In this document: in pieces, positions 51,000 to 60,076 of the stretch
Position numbering within the stretch: the first letter of the stretch is position 1
Layout: each line of letters starts with the position of its first letter
Origin: JAUWCL01 sp964599375
GTDB taxonomy: Bacteria > Krumholzibacteriota > Krumholzibacteriia > Krumholzibacteriales > Krumholzibacteriaceae
Length of the DNA stretch: 64,000 nucleotides
Direction: 5' to 3'
NCBI GenBank assembly: GCA_964599375.1
Contig: CAZREW010000013.1
Location: 1-64,000 of the forward strand
Made by a program: the position numbers and the translations under genes
The notes under the pieces: model-generated
Told to the model about the DNA's origin: nothing
Seen by the model: the letters and a program-made list of their open reading frames with translations, nothing else
The model's database searches: none

Positions 51000-51071
51000 T
51001 CCGTTTGATCCACATCATCCGGAGAAGCCTCCGGCAGAGTGTTTTTACGATCGTTAAGGAACGGACCGTCC

Positions 51072-51827
51072 ATGAGTTATCATGTGCGCCTGACCCAGTT
51101 CGAGGGACCCCTCGACCTTCTGCTGCACCTTATCCGCAGGGATAAGATAAACATATACGACATACCCATCTCTCACATAACAAGGGAGTATCTTTCTTAC
51201 ATAGAGATCATGCAGGAGCTGAGACTCGAGGTGGCCGGAGAGTTTTTCGTCATGGCGGCGACTCTGATGCGGATAAAGGTCCAGATGCTGCTGCCCCGCA
51301 GGCCCGAGGATGAGGAAGAGGAAGACCCGAGGGAAGAGCTCGTCAGAAACCTCCTCGAATACCGCAAGTTCAAGGAAGCGGCCAGTCACTTCGCCGAGAA
51401 GGAAAACGACAGGAGAAAGGTATTCACCCGGCCGGCAGCAAGGCCGACCGCTGGCGGCGAAGAGCCCGTACTGATGGAGGTCTCCATATTCGACCTTGTG
51501 GACGCTTTCAAGAAGGTCATGGATGACCTGAAGAAGCAGATCAGTTACAGGATCGAGAAGGAATCATGTACCGTCGAGGAGAAGATCGGTCATATCCGAG
51601 GCAGATTGAATGGCAGATCGGAAATCCTTTTCACCGAACTCTTTTCCGGGAAGACGGACCGGGTAGAGATCATCGTCACATTCCTTGCCATCCTGGAGAT
51701 GGTCAGGCTCGGTGAACTCTCCGCCAGGCAGATGAAATCAGGCGGCGACGTCTGGCTATACAGGCCTGGGCGCGCACCAGAGGAAGGACTTAAGGAGTTA
51801 CCCGATGGAGTCAGGCAACAGGGTTGA
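51072..51827 (+). CDS. scpA: Segregation and condensation protein A
   Basis: Kleisin subunit of the SMC-ScpAB condensin. A 251-residue protein opening MSYHVRLTQFEGPLDLLLHLI, with DIPISHITREYLSYI, AATLMRIKVQMLLPRR, a charged linker and a winged-helix end (FLAILEMVRLGELSARQ). ATG 51072 is the family start; the frame is open to 51039. It overlaps scpB by 23 bases. No smc gene is in the window. Confidence 0.95.
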   Translation: MSYHVRLTQFEGPLDLLLHLIRRDKINIYDIPISHITREYLSYIEIMQELRLEVAGEFFVMAATLMRIKVQMLLPRRPEDEEEEDPREELVRNLLEYRKFKEAASHFAEKENDRRKVFTRPAARPTAGGEEPVLMEVSIFDLVDAFKKVMDDLKKQISYRIEKESCTVEEKIGHIRGRLNGRSEILFTELFSGKTDRVEIIVTFLAILEMVRLGELSARQMKSGGDVWLYRPGRAPEEGLKELPDGVRQQG

Positions 51828-52467
51828 GACCGGCAGGCTCGCCTCGGAGATAGAAGCGCTGCTTTTCGCATCGGATACTCCGATAAGTGTCGGCAGGCTC
51901 TCATCCATTACAGGCGAATCGTCTGCGAAGACCATCAAGGAAGCGATCGGAGAGCTGGAAGAGTTCTACCGTTCCTGCGGCCGGAGCTTCGGGATCGTCG
52001 AAGTCGCCGGGGGGTACCAGATCGCGACTCTGCCCGAATTCGCTCCCACAGTCTCGCTCCTTTTCAAGAGCAGGAGAAAGTCCAGGCTCACGCAGGCCGC
52101 GCTCGAGACTCTCGCGATCATAGCCTACAGGCAGCCGATCAGCAGAGCCGGCGTAGAGGCTATCAGGGGAGTCAACTGCGATGGCGTACTCGCAACGCTC
52201 ACTGAACGGGAACTTGTCGCTATCAGCGGGAGGGGAGAGGGTCTCGGAAGGCCGTTCCTCTATTCTACTACATCGACATTCCTGGAATACCTCGGCCTGA
52301 AAGACATCAGGGACATCCCGGATATGGCGGAACTCGAGAAGAGCCTTGAGACTCTCGAACTCATTCCGCCGCCGGCGCATCCGGATGAAGACGTCGAGAA
52401 ACCCACAGACACGGATGGACCCGGGTACGGCAACGCAGAAGAAGACGACGGGACAGATGAGCCCTAA
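51805..52467 (+). CDS. scpB: Segregation and condensation protein B
   Basis: Winged-helix partner of ScpA, 220 residues. EIEALLFASDTPISVGRL, then GGYQIATLPEFAP, TQAALETLAIIAYRQPISRAG and IRGVNCDGVLATLTER are family motifs. The C-terminal 45 residues are acidic and low-complexity (DEDVEKPTDTDGPG). The start ATG is inside scpA behind AAGGAGTTACC. Confidence 0.95.
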   Translation: MESGNRVETGRLASEIEALLFASDTPISVGRLSSITGESSAKTIKEAIGELEEFYRSCGRSFGIVEVAGGYQIATLPEFAPTVSLLFKSRRKSRLTQAALETLAIIAYRQPISRAGVEAIRGVNCDGVLATLTERELVAISGRGEGLGRPFLYSTTSTFLEYLGLKDIRDIPDMAELEKSLETLELIPPPAHPDEDVEKPTDTDGPGYGNAEEDDGTDEP

Positions 52468-53194
52468 AATGAGGATCAACCGGTTCCTGGCATCTGCCGG
52501 AATCGGATCCAGGAGAAAATGCGAGGACCTGATAAGGGAGGGGAGAGTCCGTATAAACGGCGAAATGCTCACGGCGCTCGCCAGATTCATAGACACTGAT
52601 TCCGACTCTGTGACCATCGACGGCAGAACCGTCGAATCCGTCAGACACAGGATGATACTTGTGCTCAATAAGCCTCTCGGTGTCCTGAGTACGGCGAGCG
52701 ACGACAGAGGCAGAAAGACCGTCGTCGGGCTTGCTCGCGATATGGGATATAGTGAGAGGCTTTTTCCGGTAGGACGTCTGGATCGCGATACCACCGGTCT
52801 GCTGCTCCTGACGAACGACGGCGACCTTGCCTACAGGCTCACTCATCCCAGGTACAAGATCGAGAAAAGATATCTGGTCAGGGTCGAGGGTCTGATCGAT
52901 GATCGGACGGTTGAATCTATCGCTTCCGGTGTCGATCTCGGGGATTATATCACGAGGCCATGCGCTGTAAGGATAGTTGCGAGGTCCTCGGGATCATCGA
53001 CTCTCGAGATCAGTCTTAAAGAGGGGAAGAAAAGACAGATAAGAAGGATGTTCTCGGAATCGGGGCACAAGGTGCTTGAACTGCGGAGAGTCGCGCTGGG
53101 AGACCTCGAGTTCGCGGACCTCGAACCTGGCGATATCCGCCCACTCACAGAAGAAGAGGATATCAAGCTCCGGGAGCTGACAGGCTTATCATGA
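52457..53194 (+). CDS. RsuA/RluB-family rRNA pseudouridine synthase
   Basis: Isomerises a uridine in rRNA. A 245-residue protein with an S4 RNA-binding domain (MRINRFLASAGIGSRRKCEDLIREGRV) and the catalytic Asp in VGRLDRDTTGLLLLTNDG, then KRYLVRVEG and EGKKRQIRRMFSESGHKV. The scpAB-rluB order is widely conserved, which favours RluB (23S U2605) over RsuA. ATG 52457 overlaps scpB and ATG 52469 starts one base after its stop; the choice is open. Confidence 0.92.
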   Translation: MSPKMRINRFLASAGIGSRRKCEDLIREGRVRINGEMLTALARFIDTDSDSVTIDGRTVESVRHRMILVLNKPLGVLSTASDDRGRKTVVGLARDMGYSERLFPVGRLDRDTTGLLLLTNDGDLAYRLTHPRYKIEKRYLVRVEGLIDDRTVESIASGVDLGDYITRPCAVRIVARSSGSSTLEISLKEGKKRQIRRMFSESGHKVLELRRVALGDLEFADLEPGDIRPLTEEEDIKLRELTGLS

Positions 53195-53207
53195 AGGAGA
53201 ATACCGA

Positions 53208-54311
53208 ATGGATTTCAAGAAGCTGATGCAGCCTCATCTCGCGACCGTCAAACCTTACGTGCCGGGAAAACCGATCGAGGAGCTGCGCAGGGAACGCAAT
53301 ATTGACGGAGAGATCATCAAGCTGGCCTCGAACGAGAATCCGCATCAGCCTCTCGAAGAGATAAAAAAAGCTGTCATTGATGAACTTGACAACGTCAACC
53401 GCTACCCGAACTCCGGCAGCCATTATCTATCTCTCGAACTTTCGCAGAAGCACGGCCTAGAACAGGATCATATCTTCGTCGGCAACGGTTCGAACGAGAT
53501 CATCGACCTTCTCGTCAGGGCATTCGTCAGGCCGGACGAGAACGTTATGTACCCGTACCCAAGCTTCATAGCATACCCCCTCATCATCCACCAGTGCGGG
53601 GTGGGAGAGTTGAAAGTCCCCCTGGTGGATTATGCACTGGATCTTACCGCCATGAAAAATGCAGTCACCAGAAAGACAAAGATGGTCTTCATCTGCAATC
53701 CAAACAATCCTACCGCGACCTATGTCACCGAAACCGATGTGAAGGAGTTTCTGGAAGGGATCAGCAGTGATATCATCGTCGTCTTCGATGAGGCCTATTA
53801 CGAGTACGTGACGGCCGTCGACTTTCCGGATTCGACGAAGCTTCTTGAAAAGTTTCCCAACATCGTGATCCTCCGGACCTTTTCTAAGGCCCATTCGCTT
53901 TCCGGCGTCAGGGTAGGTTATGCCATGGCTGATCCCGGCCTCGTGACGGTCCTGCACATGGTAAGGCAGCCCTTCAACGTCAACAGGCTGGCACAGGCCG
54001 CAGCCAGAGCGGCTTTGAGGTACTCCGACGCCCTGCAATCCAGGATCGCGGAAAACAATTCTGAGAGAGCCAGGCTGGGTGAAGCTCTGCGCGCACTGGG
54101 CTTCACCGTCCCCGAATCCCAGACGAATTTCCTCCTCGCTGTCCCGGAAGTCCCGGATACCGGTATCGTGGACAGACTGATGGACCTGGGGATAATCGTC
54201 AGAAGCGCCGCTCCATGGGGGCTCGGCGAGGAATCGTTCCGCGTCTCTATAGGCACACCGGCTGAAAACGACAGATTTCTCGAGGGGCTGCGGGAAGTCC
54301 TGTCCCGGTAA
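53208..54311 (+). CDS. hisC: Histidinol-phosphate aminotransferase
   Basis: PLP-dependent aminotransferase of histidine synthesis, 367 residues. LASNENPHQPLEEIK and NRYPNSGSHYLS open the fold, FVGNGSNEIIDLL binds PLP phosphate, ICNPNNPTATYV and VFDEAYYEY contact the ring, and the Schiff-base Lys is in RTFSKAHSLSGVRVGYAM. AAGGAG precedes the ATG. Related enzymes act on aromatic amino acids, and no other his gene is present, so some doubt on substrate remains. Confidence 0.9.
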   Translation: MDFKKLMQPHLATVKPYVPGKPIEELRRERNIDGEIIKLASNENPHQPLEEIKKAVIDELDNVNRYPNSGSHYLSLELSQKHGLEQDHIFVGNGSNEIIDLLVRAFVRPDENVMYPYPSFIAYPLIIHQCGVGELKVPLVDYALDLTAMKNAVTRKTKMVFICNPNNPTATYVTETDVKEFLEGISSDIIVVFDEAYYEYVTAVDFPDSTKLLEKFPNIVILRTFSKAHSLSGVRVGYAMADPGLVTVLHMVRQPFNVNRLAQAAARAALRYSDALQSRIAENNSERARLGEALRALGFTVPESQTNFLLAVPEVPDTGIVDRLMDLGIIVRSAAPWGLGEESFRVSIGTPAENDRFLEGLREVLSR

Positions 54312-54346
54312 TCCTCGTGCGGCCCATGAGCAGGAACGGCAACTCA

Positions 54347-55693
54347 ATGGATTTCCTGAGAGACATGATCGTGACCGTCGATGGTCCGGCAGGCTCGGGA
54401 AAGAGCACCACCGCTCAGACCCTCTCCAGACGTCTGTCCCTTACCTACCTTGATACAGGCGCGATGTATCGGGCCGTGACCTGGAAGGTCCTTCGTTCCG
54501 GTATCGATCCCGAGGACGGTGGATCCGTGACTAGGCTCGCCGAGGAGACCTCGATCGAGATCGACGCCAGTGAAGCAGCCCCGGTGATGCTGATCGACGG
54601 AACGCCCGCCGGAAGCGAGATACGCGGCCCTGAGGTGTCCGAAGCTGTCTCTCCGGTCAGCAGGCATCAGGGTGTCCGCCGGGCCATGGTGAGAATCCAG
54701 CGCAGGATCGGGAACAGGGGAGGCATCGTCGCGGAGGGAAGAGACACGGGCAGCACCGTATTCCCTTTCGCGCACGTCAAGATATTCCTGACTGCCGATA
54801 TTGAAGCACGGATCGAACGCCGCGTAAAGCAGCTGCGCCAGATGGGCATAGAGCAGACCGGCGAGGAGATACGCCGCAACCTCACGAGAAGGGACGAGAT
54901 CGACTCCGGGCGCGAGCACAGCCCCCTGGTCAGGCCTGTCGGAGCGTTCACCGTCGATACCTCCGGGATCACGATCGGAGAGCAGGTGGCCATAATTGAA
55001 GAGATCGTAAGAAAAGAGGCTTCACGTCTGGCGGAGATATACCGCCCCCACGGAAGAACGAACCGGTACAAGAAACAGAGAAACGCTTACTACTCGGTGG
55101 CTCAGGCCATGATAAGGTTCTTCTGCAGGCTGCTGTTCGGCCTCAGGATCCACGGCGCGGAAAACCTCAGGTTCGCCGAGAGCTTCTTTTTCGCCTCGAA
55201 CCATATCTCGTGGTATGACCCGCCGCTGGTAGGCTCCACTCTGGAACGTGAGATCTGGTTTGTCGCGAAGAAAGAACTCTTCAGGAACTGGCTCTTCTCC
55301 AAGCTTATCAGAAAGTACCACGCGATCCCGATAGACAGGGAAGGATTTGACAAATCCACGATAAAGACGATCGATAAGGCGTTCGAACGCGGAGACTCTG
55401 TCCTGATGTTTCCGGAAGGTACACGTTCGAAGACGGGAAAGCTCAAGGATTTCAAGCCCGGGATAGGGATGATAGCCTACCGTTCCGGAAAGTCGATCGT
55501 ACCCGTTTATATCAGGGGGTCGAACATTCTCGGGGACTGCCTCCTCAGGAGGACCCGGCTTGAGGTGCGGATCGGAAGAGCAATACGGATACCCCGTTCC
55601 TATGAAAACGATGACAGGAAGAAGGATTACGCAGTCCTTTCAAATATGATCCATGAGGCCATAAAGATGCTCGAGGACGAGACATATGCTTGA
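54347..55693 (+). CDS. Cytidylate kinase - 1-acylglycerol-3-phosphate acyltransferase fusion
   Basis: One continuous 448-residue frame joining two enzymes. Residues 1-225 are CMP kinase: P-loop VDGPAGSGKST, YLDTGAMYRAVTWK, VAEGRDTGSTVFP, RRDEIDSGREHSPL. Residues 245-448 are a PlsC acyltransferase: FASNHISWYDPP (NHxxxxD), AIPIDREGFDK, LMFPEGTRSKTGKL, VPVYIRG. The first makes CDP, the second phosphatidic acid, both leading to CDP-diacylglycerol. In many Firmicutes cmk, plsC, ispH and rpsA are separate neighbours in this order, and ispH and rpsA follow here. ATG 54347 has AGGAAC upstream; GTG 54317 and ATG 54326 are other in-frame choices. Confidence 0.9.
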   Translation: MDFLRDMIVTVDGPAGSGKSTTAQTLSRRLSLTYLDTGAMYRAVTWKVLRSGIDPEDGGSVTRLAEETSIEIDASEAAPVMLIDGTPAGSEIRGPEVSEAVSPVSRHQGVRRAMVRIQRRIGNRGGIVAEGRDTGSTVFPFAHVKIFLTADIEARIERRVKQLRQMGIEQTGEEIRRNLTRRDEIDSGREHSPLVRPVGAFTVDTSGITIGEQVAIIEEIVRKEASRLAEIYRPHGRTNRYKKQRNAYYSVAQAMIRFFCRLLFGLRIHGAENLRFAESFFFASNHISWYDPPLVGSTLEREIWFVAKKELFRNWLFSKLIRKYHAIPIDREGFDKSTIKTIDKAFERGDSVLMFPEGTRSKTGKLKDFKPGIGMIAYRSGKSIVPVYIRGSNILGDCLLRRTRLEVRIGRAIRIPRSYENDDRKKDYAVLSNMIHEAIKMLEDETYA

Positions 55694-56534
55694 AGTAGTC
55701 GTATCCCCGATAACGGGATTCTGCTTCGGAGTCAAGAGAGCTATGAGGCTTATCGATGAGGGGCTCGGTGACGGGGGCAGGACCATCTATTCCATAGGGG
55801 ACGTGATCCATAACAAGCAGGCCGTCGAGGACCTGAAGTCGAGGGGAGTGGTCCCGGTCGCGTCCATGGATGAACTTTCCGAGGGGGACACCCTGATAAT
55901 AAGGGCCCACGGAGTTATGCCGGATGTCATAGAGCAGGCGCGAGGCAGAGGTATCGAGCTTATTGATACGACGTGTCCGTTCGTCCAGAAAAGCCAGAAA
56001 TACGTCCGAAGGATGTCTGAAGAGGGCAGGAAAGTCATAATCATTGGGGACAGCACTCACCCCGAGGTGCGCGCCATATCAGGTCAGGCCGGCACCGATC
56101 CGATCATAATATCAAGTCTGGAGGAGGCCGGATCGGTGTGCGGGATAGACAGGGCGGGAGTGGTCATCCAGACGACTTTCTCTCGTGAAAGGGCCATGCG
56201 GATAGTCGGAGAGCTCGAAAAGCACATAGCGGACCTGAGGGTCCATGACACGATCTGCCAAGCGACCATCCTGAGACGGGAGGCGACTCTCGAGCTGTCC
56301 CGTAACGTGGATATGGTGCTCGTAGTCGGCGGAAAGGGGAGCTCGAACACGAAGAGGCTCTTCCAGATGTGCGTCGATGAGGGAATAACCTCCAGGTTCA
56401 TCGAAACGGCCGACGATATAGACCCCTCCTGGTTTGAGGACGGGGACAGGATAGGGGTCACGACAGGCACATCGACACCGGGCTGGGTGATCGAGGACGT
56501 CCTGGTCCGCCTCAAAGAGATATCTGACTGCTGA
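55686..56534 (+). CDS. ispH: 4-hydroxy-3-methylbut-2-enyl diphosphate reductase
   Basis: Last enzyme of the MEP isoprenoid pathway, a 4Fe-4S protein of 282 residues. The three cluster cysteines are in ITGFCFGVKRA, DTTCPFVQKSQ and DTICQATILRR; RAHGVMPDV, GDSTHPEVRAISG, VVGGKGSSNTKRL and TTGTSTPGWVIE are substrate contacts. It overlaps the cmk-plsC fusion by eight bases. Its presence shows the MEP route is used. Confidence 0.96.
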   Translation: MLEVVVSPITGFCFGVKRAMRLIDEGLGDGGRTIYSIGDVIHNKQAVEDLKSRGVVPVASMDELSEGDTLIIRAHGVMPDVIEQARGRGIELIDTTCPFVQKSQKYVRRMSEEGRKVIIIGDSTHPEVRAISGQAGTDPIIISSLEEAGSVCGIDRAGVVIQTTFSRERAMRIVGELEKHIADLRVHDTICQATILRREATLELSRNVDMVLVVGGKGSSNTKRLFQMCVDEGITSRFIETADDIDPSWFEDGDRIGVTTGTSTPGWVIEDVLVRLKEISDC

Positions 56535-56563
56535 AACCCCACTCCGCCACCCCCAGAATTCCC

Positions 56564-56592
56564 TTGCGAACTGCCCGCAAACCGCATATCAT
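56564..56592 (+). promoter_or_regulatory. rpsA promoter
   Basis: TTGCGA (56564-56569), a 17-base spacer and TATCAT (56587-56592), 38 bases before the rpsA start codon. Confidence 0.55.
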
Positions 56593-56629
56593 AATCCATT
56601 AAATCCACTATGAAAGGGGAGATAGCTGA

Positions 56630-58678
56630 ATGCAGGAAGAAACATTCGAGTCAACACAGCATGACCCCGGGTTACCCGGGAAAGAAGAGAAAAAGGGGGG
56701 TGTAAACCCTGCCGGCAGGAGCAACCTGTCGTACTTGAGGATCTTCGATGAAGTCTCTGCGGAGGAGCTCGAGAACAGGGGCGCTACAGAGGAAGACTGG
56801 ATTGCGCTGGTCGAGAACGTACCGTCCGAGGGCGAGGAGCTCAGAGAAGGCAGGATCGTCAAGGGGACCGTCTACTCCGTAAGCGAGAAGGAAGTCATAC
56901 TCGACGTTGGATTCAAGAGCGAGGGGACCATTCCTATCGCCGAGTTCGCCAATGTCACCGAGGTAAAGCACGGCGATACGTTCGATGTTTTCCTCGAGAA
57001 GATGGAGAATCAGGACGGCCTTATTGTACTCTCGAAGATCAAGGCCGATTTCCTCAAGGCCTGGGACGAGATCAAGGACGCCTACGACGGCGGCAATGTA
57101 GTCACGGCGACCGTCGATAGAAGGATCAAGGGCGGCCTGGTAGTCAAGCTCATGGGCGTAGACGCGTTCCTTCCGGGGTCGCAGATAGCCCTGAGGCAGG
57201 TTCCCAACCTCGATGAGATGCTGGGCGAGAACCTGGACTGCAAGATCATCAAGTTGAACAAGAGGCGCCGCAATATCGTCGTCTCCCGCAGGGTAGTGCT
57301 TGAAGAGGAACGCGAAGAAAAAAAGACGGCTCTTCTCGCCGAACTCGAAGTCGGCCAGGAAAGAGAAGGAGTCGTCAAGAACATCACCGATTTCGGCGCT
57401 TTCGTCGATCTCGGAGGCATCGACGGTCTTCTTCACCTCACCGACCTGACATGGGGCCGCGTGAGCCATCCTTCGGAGGTAGTAGCGATCGGGGACAAGC
57501 TCAAGATCAAGATCCTCGATTTTGACCGCGAAAGGGAAAGGATCTCCCTCGGCCTCAAGCAGCTCACGCCCTACCCGTGGGAAGGCGTCGATGAACGCTA
57601 TCCGATAGGCAAGAAGATGCGCGGCAAAGTCGTCTCAATCACCGACTACGGCGCGTTCGTCGAGCTGGAGAAGGGCATCGAGGGCCTTATTCATATCTCC
57701 GAGATGTCCTGGACCAGACACGTCAAACACCCTTCAAAGGTCGTTGCTATAGGCGATACAGTCGAGGCCGTCGTGCTCAACGTCGACAAAGAACACGAAA
57801 AGATCTCGCTGGGCCTCAAGCAACTCGAGCCAGATCCATGGAAGGCTCTCGAGAACAAGTATCCTCCAGGCACTAGGCTCAGGGGCAAGGTCAGAAACCT
57901 TACGAACTTCGGAGCCTTCGTGGAAATAGAGGACGGCATCGACGGGCTGGTCCATATCTCTGACATGTCATGGGCCAAGAGGATCCGTCACCCGTCAGAG
58001 ATGGTAAAGAAGGGCGACGACTTGGAAGTGGTCGTTCTCGAGATCGACAGCGACAAGAGGCGGATCAGTCTCGGCATGAAGCAGACGCGGGAAAATCCTT
58101 GGACCGAGCTCGCGACCGAGTTCAACATCGGCACCGAGACGAAGGGCGTCATCACCCGTATTCTCGACAGGGGAGCGGTGGTCGAGTTGAGAGACGATGT
58201 CGAGGGATTTGTGCCGCTGTCCCACCTTGGCATCGAAGGTATGAAACAGCCCTCTGAGTTCTTCGAGAACAACATGGAGCTTCCGCTCAAGGTCATAAAG
58301 GTCGATCCGCAGAACAAGCGTATCGTACTCAGCGTTAATGCCTTCTTCGAAGGTAAGGGCGCGGACGAGCTGGCTTCTTACAGGGATTCACATCCCCGAA
58401 AAGCCGCCGCCGAGCCAGTTCCTTCCGAAGAGAAGAAGGCCTCCAATGAGGATTTCGACGAGGCTGGCGCAGATGACTACGACGATATCGATGATATCGA
58501 GCTAAAAGCCGTAGAGACGAAACCGGAAGACGAGACTGCGAAGACCGAGGAGGCCGCAGTCGAGGAAAAGGCGGCGGAAGAGCCCGCTGATGGCGTCCCG
58601 CCAGCCGATCCGGCATCACCGGTCAACGAGGAACCGGAAGCGTCTGCTGAGCTTGAAGATGAAAAGGGAACCGAATAG
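56630..58678 (+). CDS. rpsA: 30S ribosomal protein S1
   Basis: A 682-residue mRNA-binding ribosomal protein with six S1 domains. The first two (GRIVKGTVYSVSEKEVILDV, VVTATVDRRIKGGLVVKL) are the ribosome-docking type; the next four are canonical (DFGAFVDLGGIDGLLHLTDL, DYGAFVELEKGIEGLIHISE, NFGAFVEIEDGIDGLVHISD, DRGAVVELRDDVEGFVPLSH). An N-terminal tail of about 60 residues and a C-terminal tail of about 100 acidic, Ala/Glu-rich residues flank them; the acidic tail is longer than in E. coli. GGGGAGAT precedes the ATG. A strong terminator follows. Confidence 0.96.
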   Translation: MQEETFESTQHDPGLPGKEEKKGGVNPAGRSNLSYLRIFDEVSAEELENRGATEEDWIALVENVPSEGEELREGRIVKGTVYSVSEKEVILDVGFKSEGTIPIAEFANVTEVKHGDTFDVFLEKMENQDGLIVLSKIKADFLKAWDEIKDAYDGGNVVTATVDRRIKGGLVVKLMGVDAFLPGSQIALRQVPNLDEMLGENLDCKIIKLNKRRRNIVVSRRVVLEEEREEKKTALLAELEVGQEREGVVKNITDFGAFVDLGGIDGLLHLTDLTWGRVSHPSEVVAIGDKLKIKILDFDRERERISLGLKQLTPYPWEGVDERYPIGKKMRGKVVSITDYGAFVELEKGIEGLIHISEMSWTRHVKHPSKVVAIGDTVEAVVLNVDKEHEKISLGLKQLEPDPWKALENKYPPGTRLRGKVRNLTNFGAFVEIEDGIDGLVHISDMSWAKRIRHPSEMVKKGDDLEVVVLEIDSDKRRISLGMKQTRENPWTELATEFNIGTETKGVITRILDRGAVVELRDDVEGFVPLSHLGIEGMKQPSEFFENNMELPLKVIKVDPQNKRIVLSVNAFFEGKGADELASYRDSHPRKAAAEPVPSEEKKASNEDFDEAGADDYDDIDDIELKAVETKPEDETAKTEEAAVEEKAAEEPADGVPPADPASPVNEEPEASAELEDEKGTE

Positions 58679-58713
58679 GGACCCTGACCGTCCATGAAGT
58701 CCGATAAACCGAG

Positions 58714-58745
58714 ATGAGGGTGGTACGCCACCCTCATTTCTTTTT
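58714..58745 (+). terminator. Rho-independent terminator of rpsA
   Basis: A perfect 10-bp stem ATGAGGGTGG/CCACCCTCAT (58714-58723, 58728-58737) with loop TACG is followed by TTCTTTTT. It is the best terminator in the window. Confidence 0.9.
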
Positions 58746-58765
58746 CAGCGTCACGGAGACAATCC

Positions 58766-60076
58766 TTGAATGGATCGCTTAAAAATGTGGGGCCTTCATT
58801 CGCGATAACTACGCTGGGGTGCAAGCTTAACCAGTACGAATCGGAATGCATACGGCAGGCGCTCGTCGGCAGGGATTGGAAATTCAGGACATTCGGGGAA
58901 AACGCCGATTACTATATCATAAATACCTGTTCAGTCACGGGCAGAACAGACTCACGCTGCAGGAATGCAGTCAGAAGGGCCAGAAAGGCCGCCCCGGATT
59001 CCAAGATAATCGTCACCGGCTGCTATGCCGAGACCCAGCCTGAGAGCCTCGAAAAGATGGACGAGACCGATCTGGTCCTGGGCAACAGGGATAAGTATTC
59101 GATCGTTGATATACTCGAGAATATGGCCGGCCGCTCGAATGCTGGAGAAGCAGGGGCGAAGAGCGTGGATTTCGATATAGCCGAATTTCATGAGCATTCC
59201 AGAGCTTTCATCAAAATACAGGAGGGATGCGACTCGGCCTGCACATATTGTATCATCCCCAGGGCCAGGGGAAGGAGCCGCAGCGTGCCGGCCGATCAAG
59301 TCCTGGGCCAGGTCAGGAAACTCGAGAACAATGGGATCGAGGAGATCGTCCTGACCGGTATCCATATAGGCAGATACGGGAAGGACCTTGACGGAGGGAG
59401 TTCTCTGGAGCGCCTGGTCGGAAGGATACTGGACGAGACCTCGTTGCCGCGGGTAAGGCTGAGCAGCATCGAAGTGAACGAGGTGACCGACGGGCTTCTT
59501 TCAATGATATCATCCACAGACAGGCTTGCTTCTCATCTCCATATACCGCTGCAGAGCGGTGACGATACGATCCTCGAGGCGATGAGGAGACCGTATGACA
59601 CATCCTTCTTCAGAGAGAGGATCGAAGCCGTAAGAGTCCTGTCGGACGGCATCGGAATAGGAACGGACATCATCACCGGATTCCCCGGCGAAGATGACCG
59701 GAGCTTCAGGAAGACTTTCGAATTCGTCAGATCTCTGCCACTGACATATTTTCATGTTTTCTCGTTCTCCAGACGCCCTGGTACTCCGGCGGAGAATATG
59801 GCCGGGCAAGTCGATCCTGACGCGAAGAAACGCCGAAGCAGGAGACTGATCCGGCTGGGGAGATCCAAGAAGAAAGATTTCATGAGATCCCGGACCGGAA
59901 GCCGGGAAATGGCCGTGATACAGGGAAAGGCCGGGCGTTACTCCCGCTTTTCTAAGGCACTTACGGGCAGCTACTGCGAAGTCAGCGTCGAATGCCCCGA
60001 ATCTCTCAACGGAAGGCTTCTTCCCGTGGAGATAACCCACTATTCAATGGGAAGGCTTTATGGGAGGACAGGGTGA
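58766..60076 (+). CDS. mtaB: tRNA t6A37 methylthiotransferase MtaB
   Basis: Radical SAM enzyme adding a methylthio group to t6A37 of tRNA. A 436-residue protein: the first cluster cysteines are in TTLGCKLNQYESE, INTCSVTGRTDSRCR and VTGCYAETQ; the radical SAM triad is CDSACTYCIIP; LHIPLQSGDD and GTDIITGFPGE follow; a TRAM RNA-binding domain closes the chain. LGCKLNQYE distinguishes MtaB from MiaB and RimO. The start is uncertain: TTG 58766 follows GGAG, and GTG 58787 is another choice. It overlaps miaB by one base. Confidence 0.93.
   Translation: MNGSLKNVGPSFAITTLGCKLNQYESECIRQALVGRDWKFRTFGENADYYIINTCSVTGRTDSRCRNAVRRARKAAPDSKIIVTGCYAETQPESLEKMDETDLVLGNRDKYSIVDILENMAGRSNAGEAGAKSVDFDIAEFHEHSRAFIKIQEGCDSACTYCIIPRARGRSRSVPADQVLGQVRKLENNGIEEIVLTGIHIGRYGKDLDGGSSLERLVGRILDETSLPRVRLSSIEVNEVTDGLLSMISSTDRLASHLHIPLQSGDDTILEAMRRPYDTSFFRERIEAVRVLSDGIGIGTDIITGFPGEDDRSFRKTFEFVRSLPLTYFHVFSFSRRPGTPAENMAGQVDPDAKKRRSRRLIRLGRSKKKDFMRSRTGSREMAVIQGKAGRYSRFSKALTGSYCEVSVECPESLNGRLLPVEITHYSMGRLYGRTG

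Noticed and set aside
50949..51071. Possible dif site next to xerD
   Set aside because: No 28-bp sequence with two Xer half-sites around a 6-bp centre was seen; TTGACA with a -10 box explains the conserved-looking part.
51901..52794. 297-codon open frame on the - strand across scpB and the pseudouridine synthase
   Set aside because: It runs antisense over two recognised genes and lacks a start signal.
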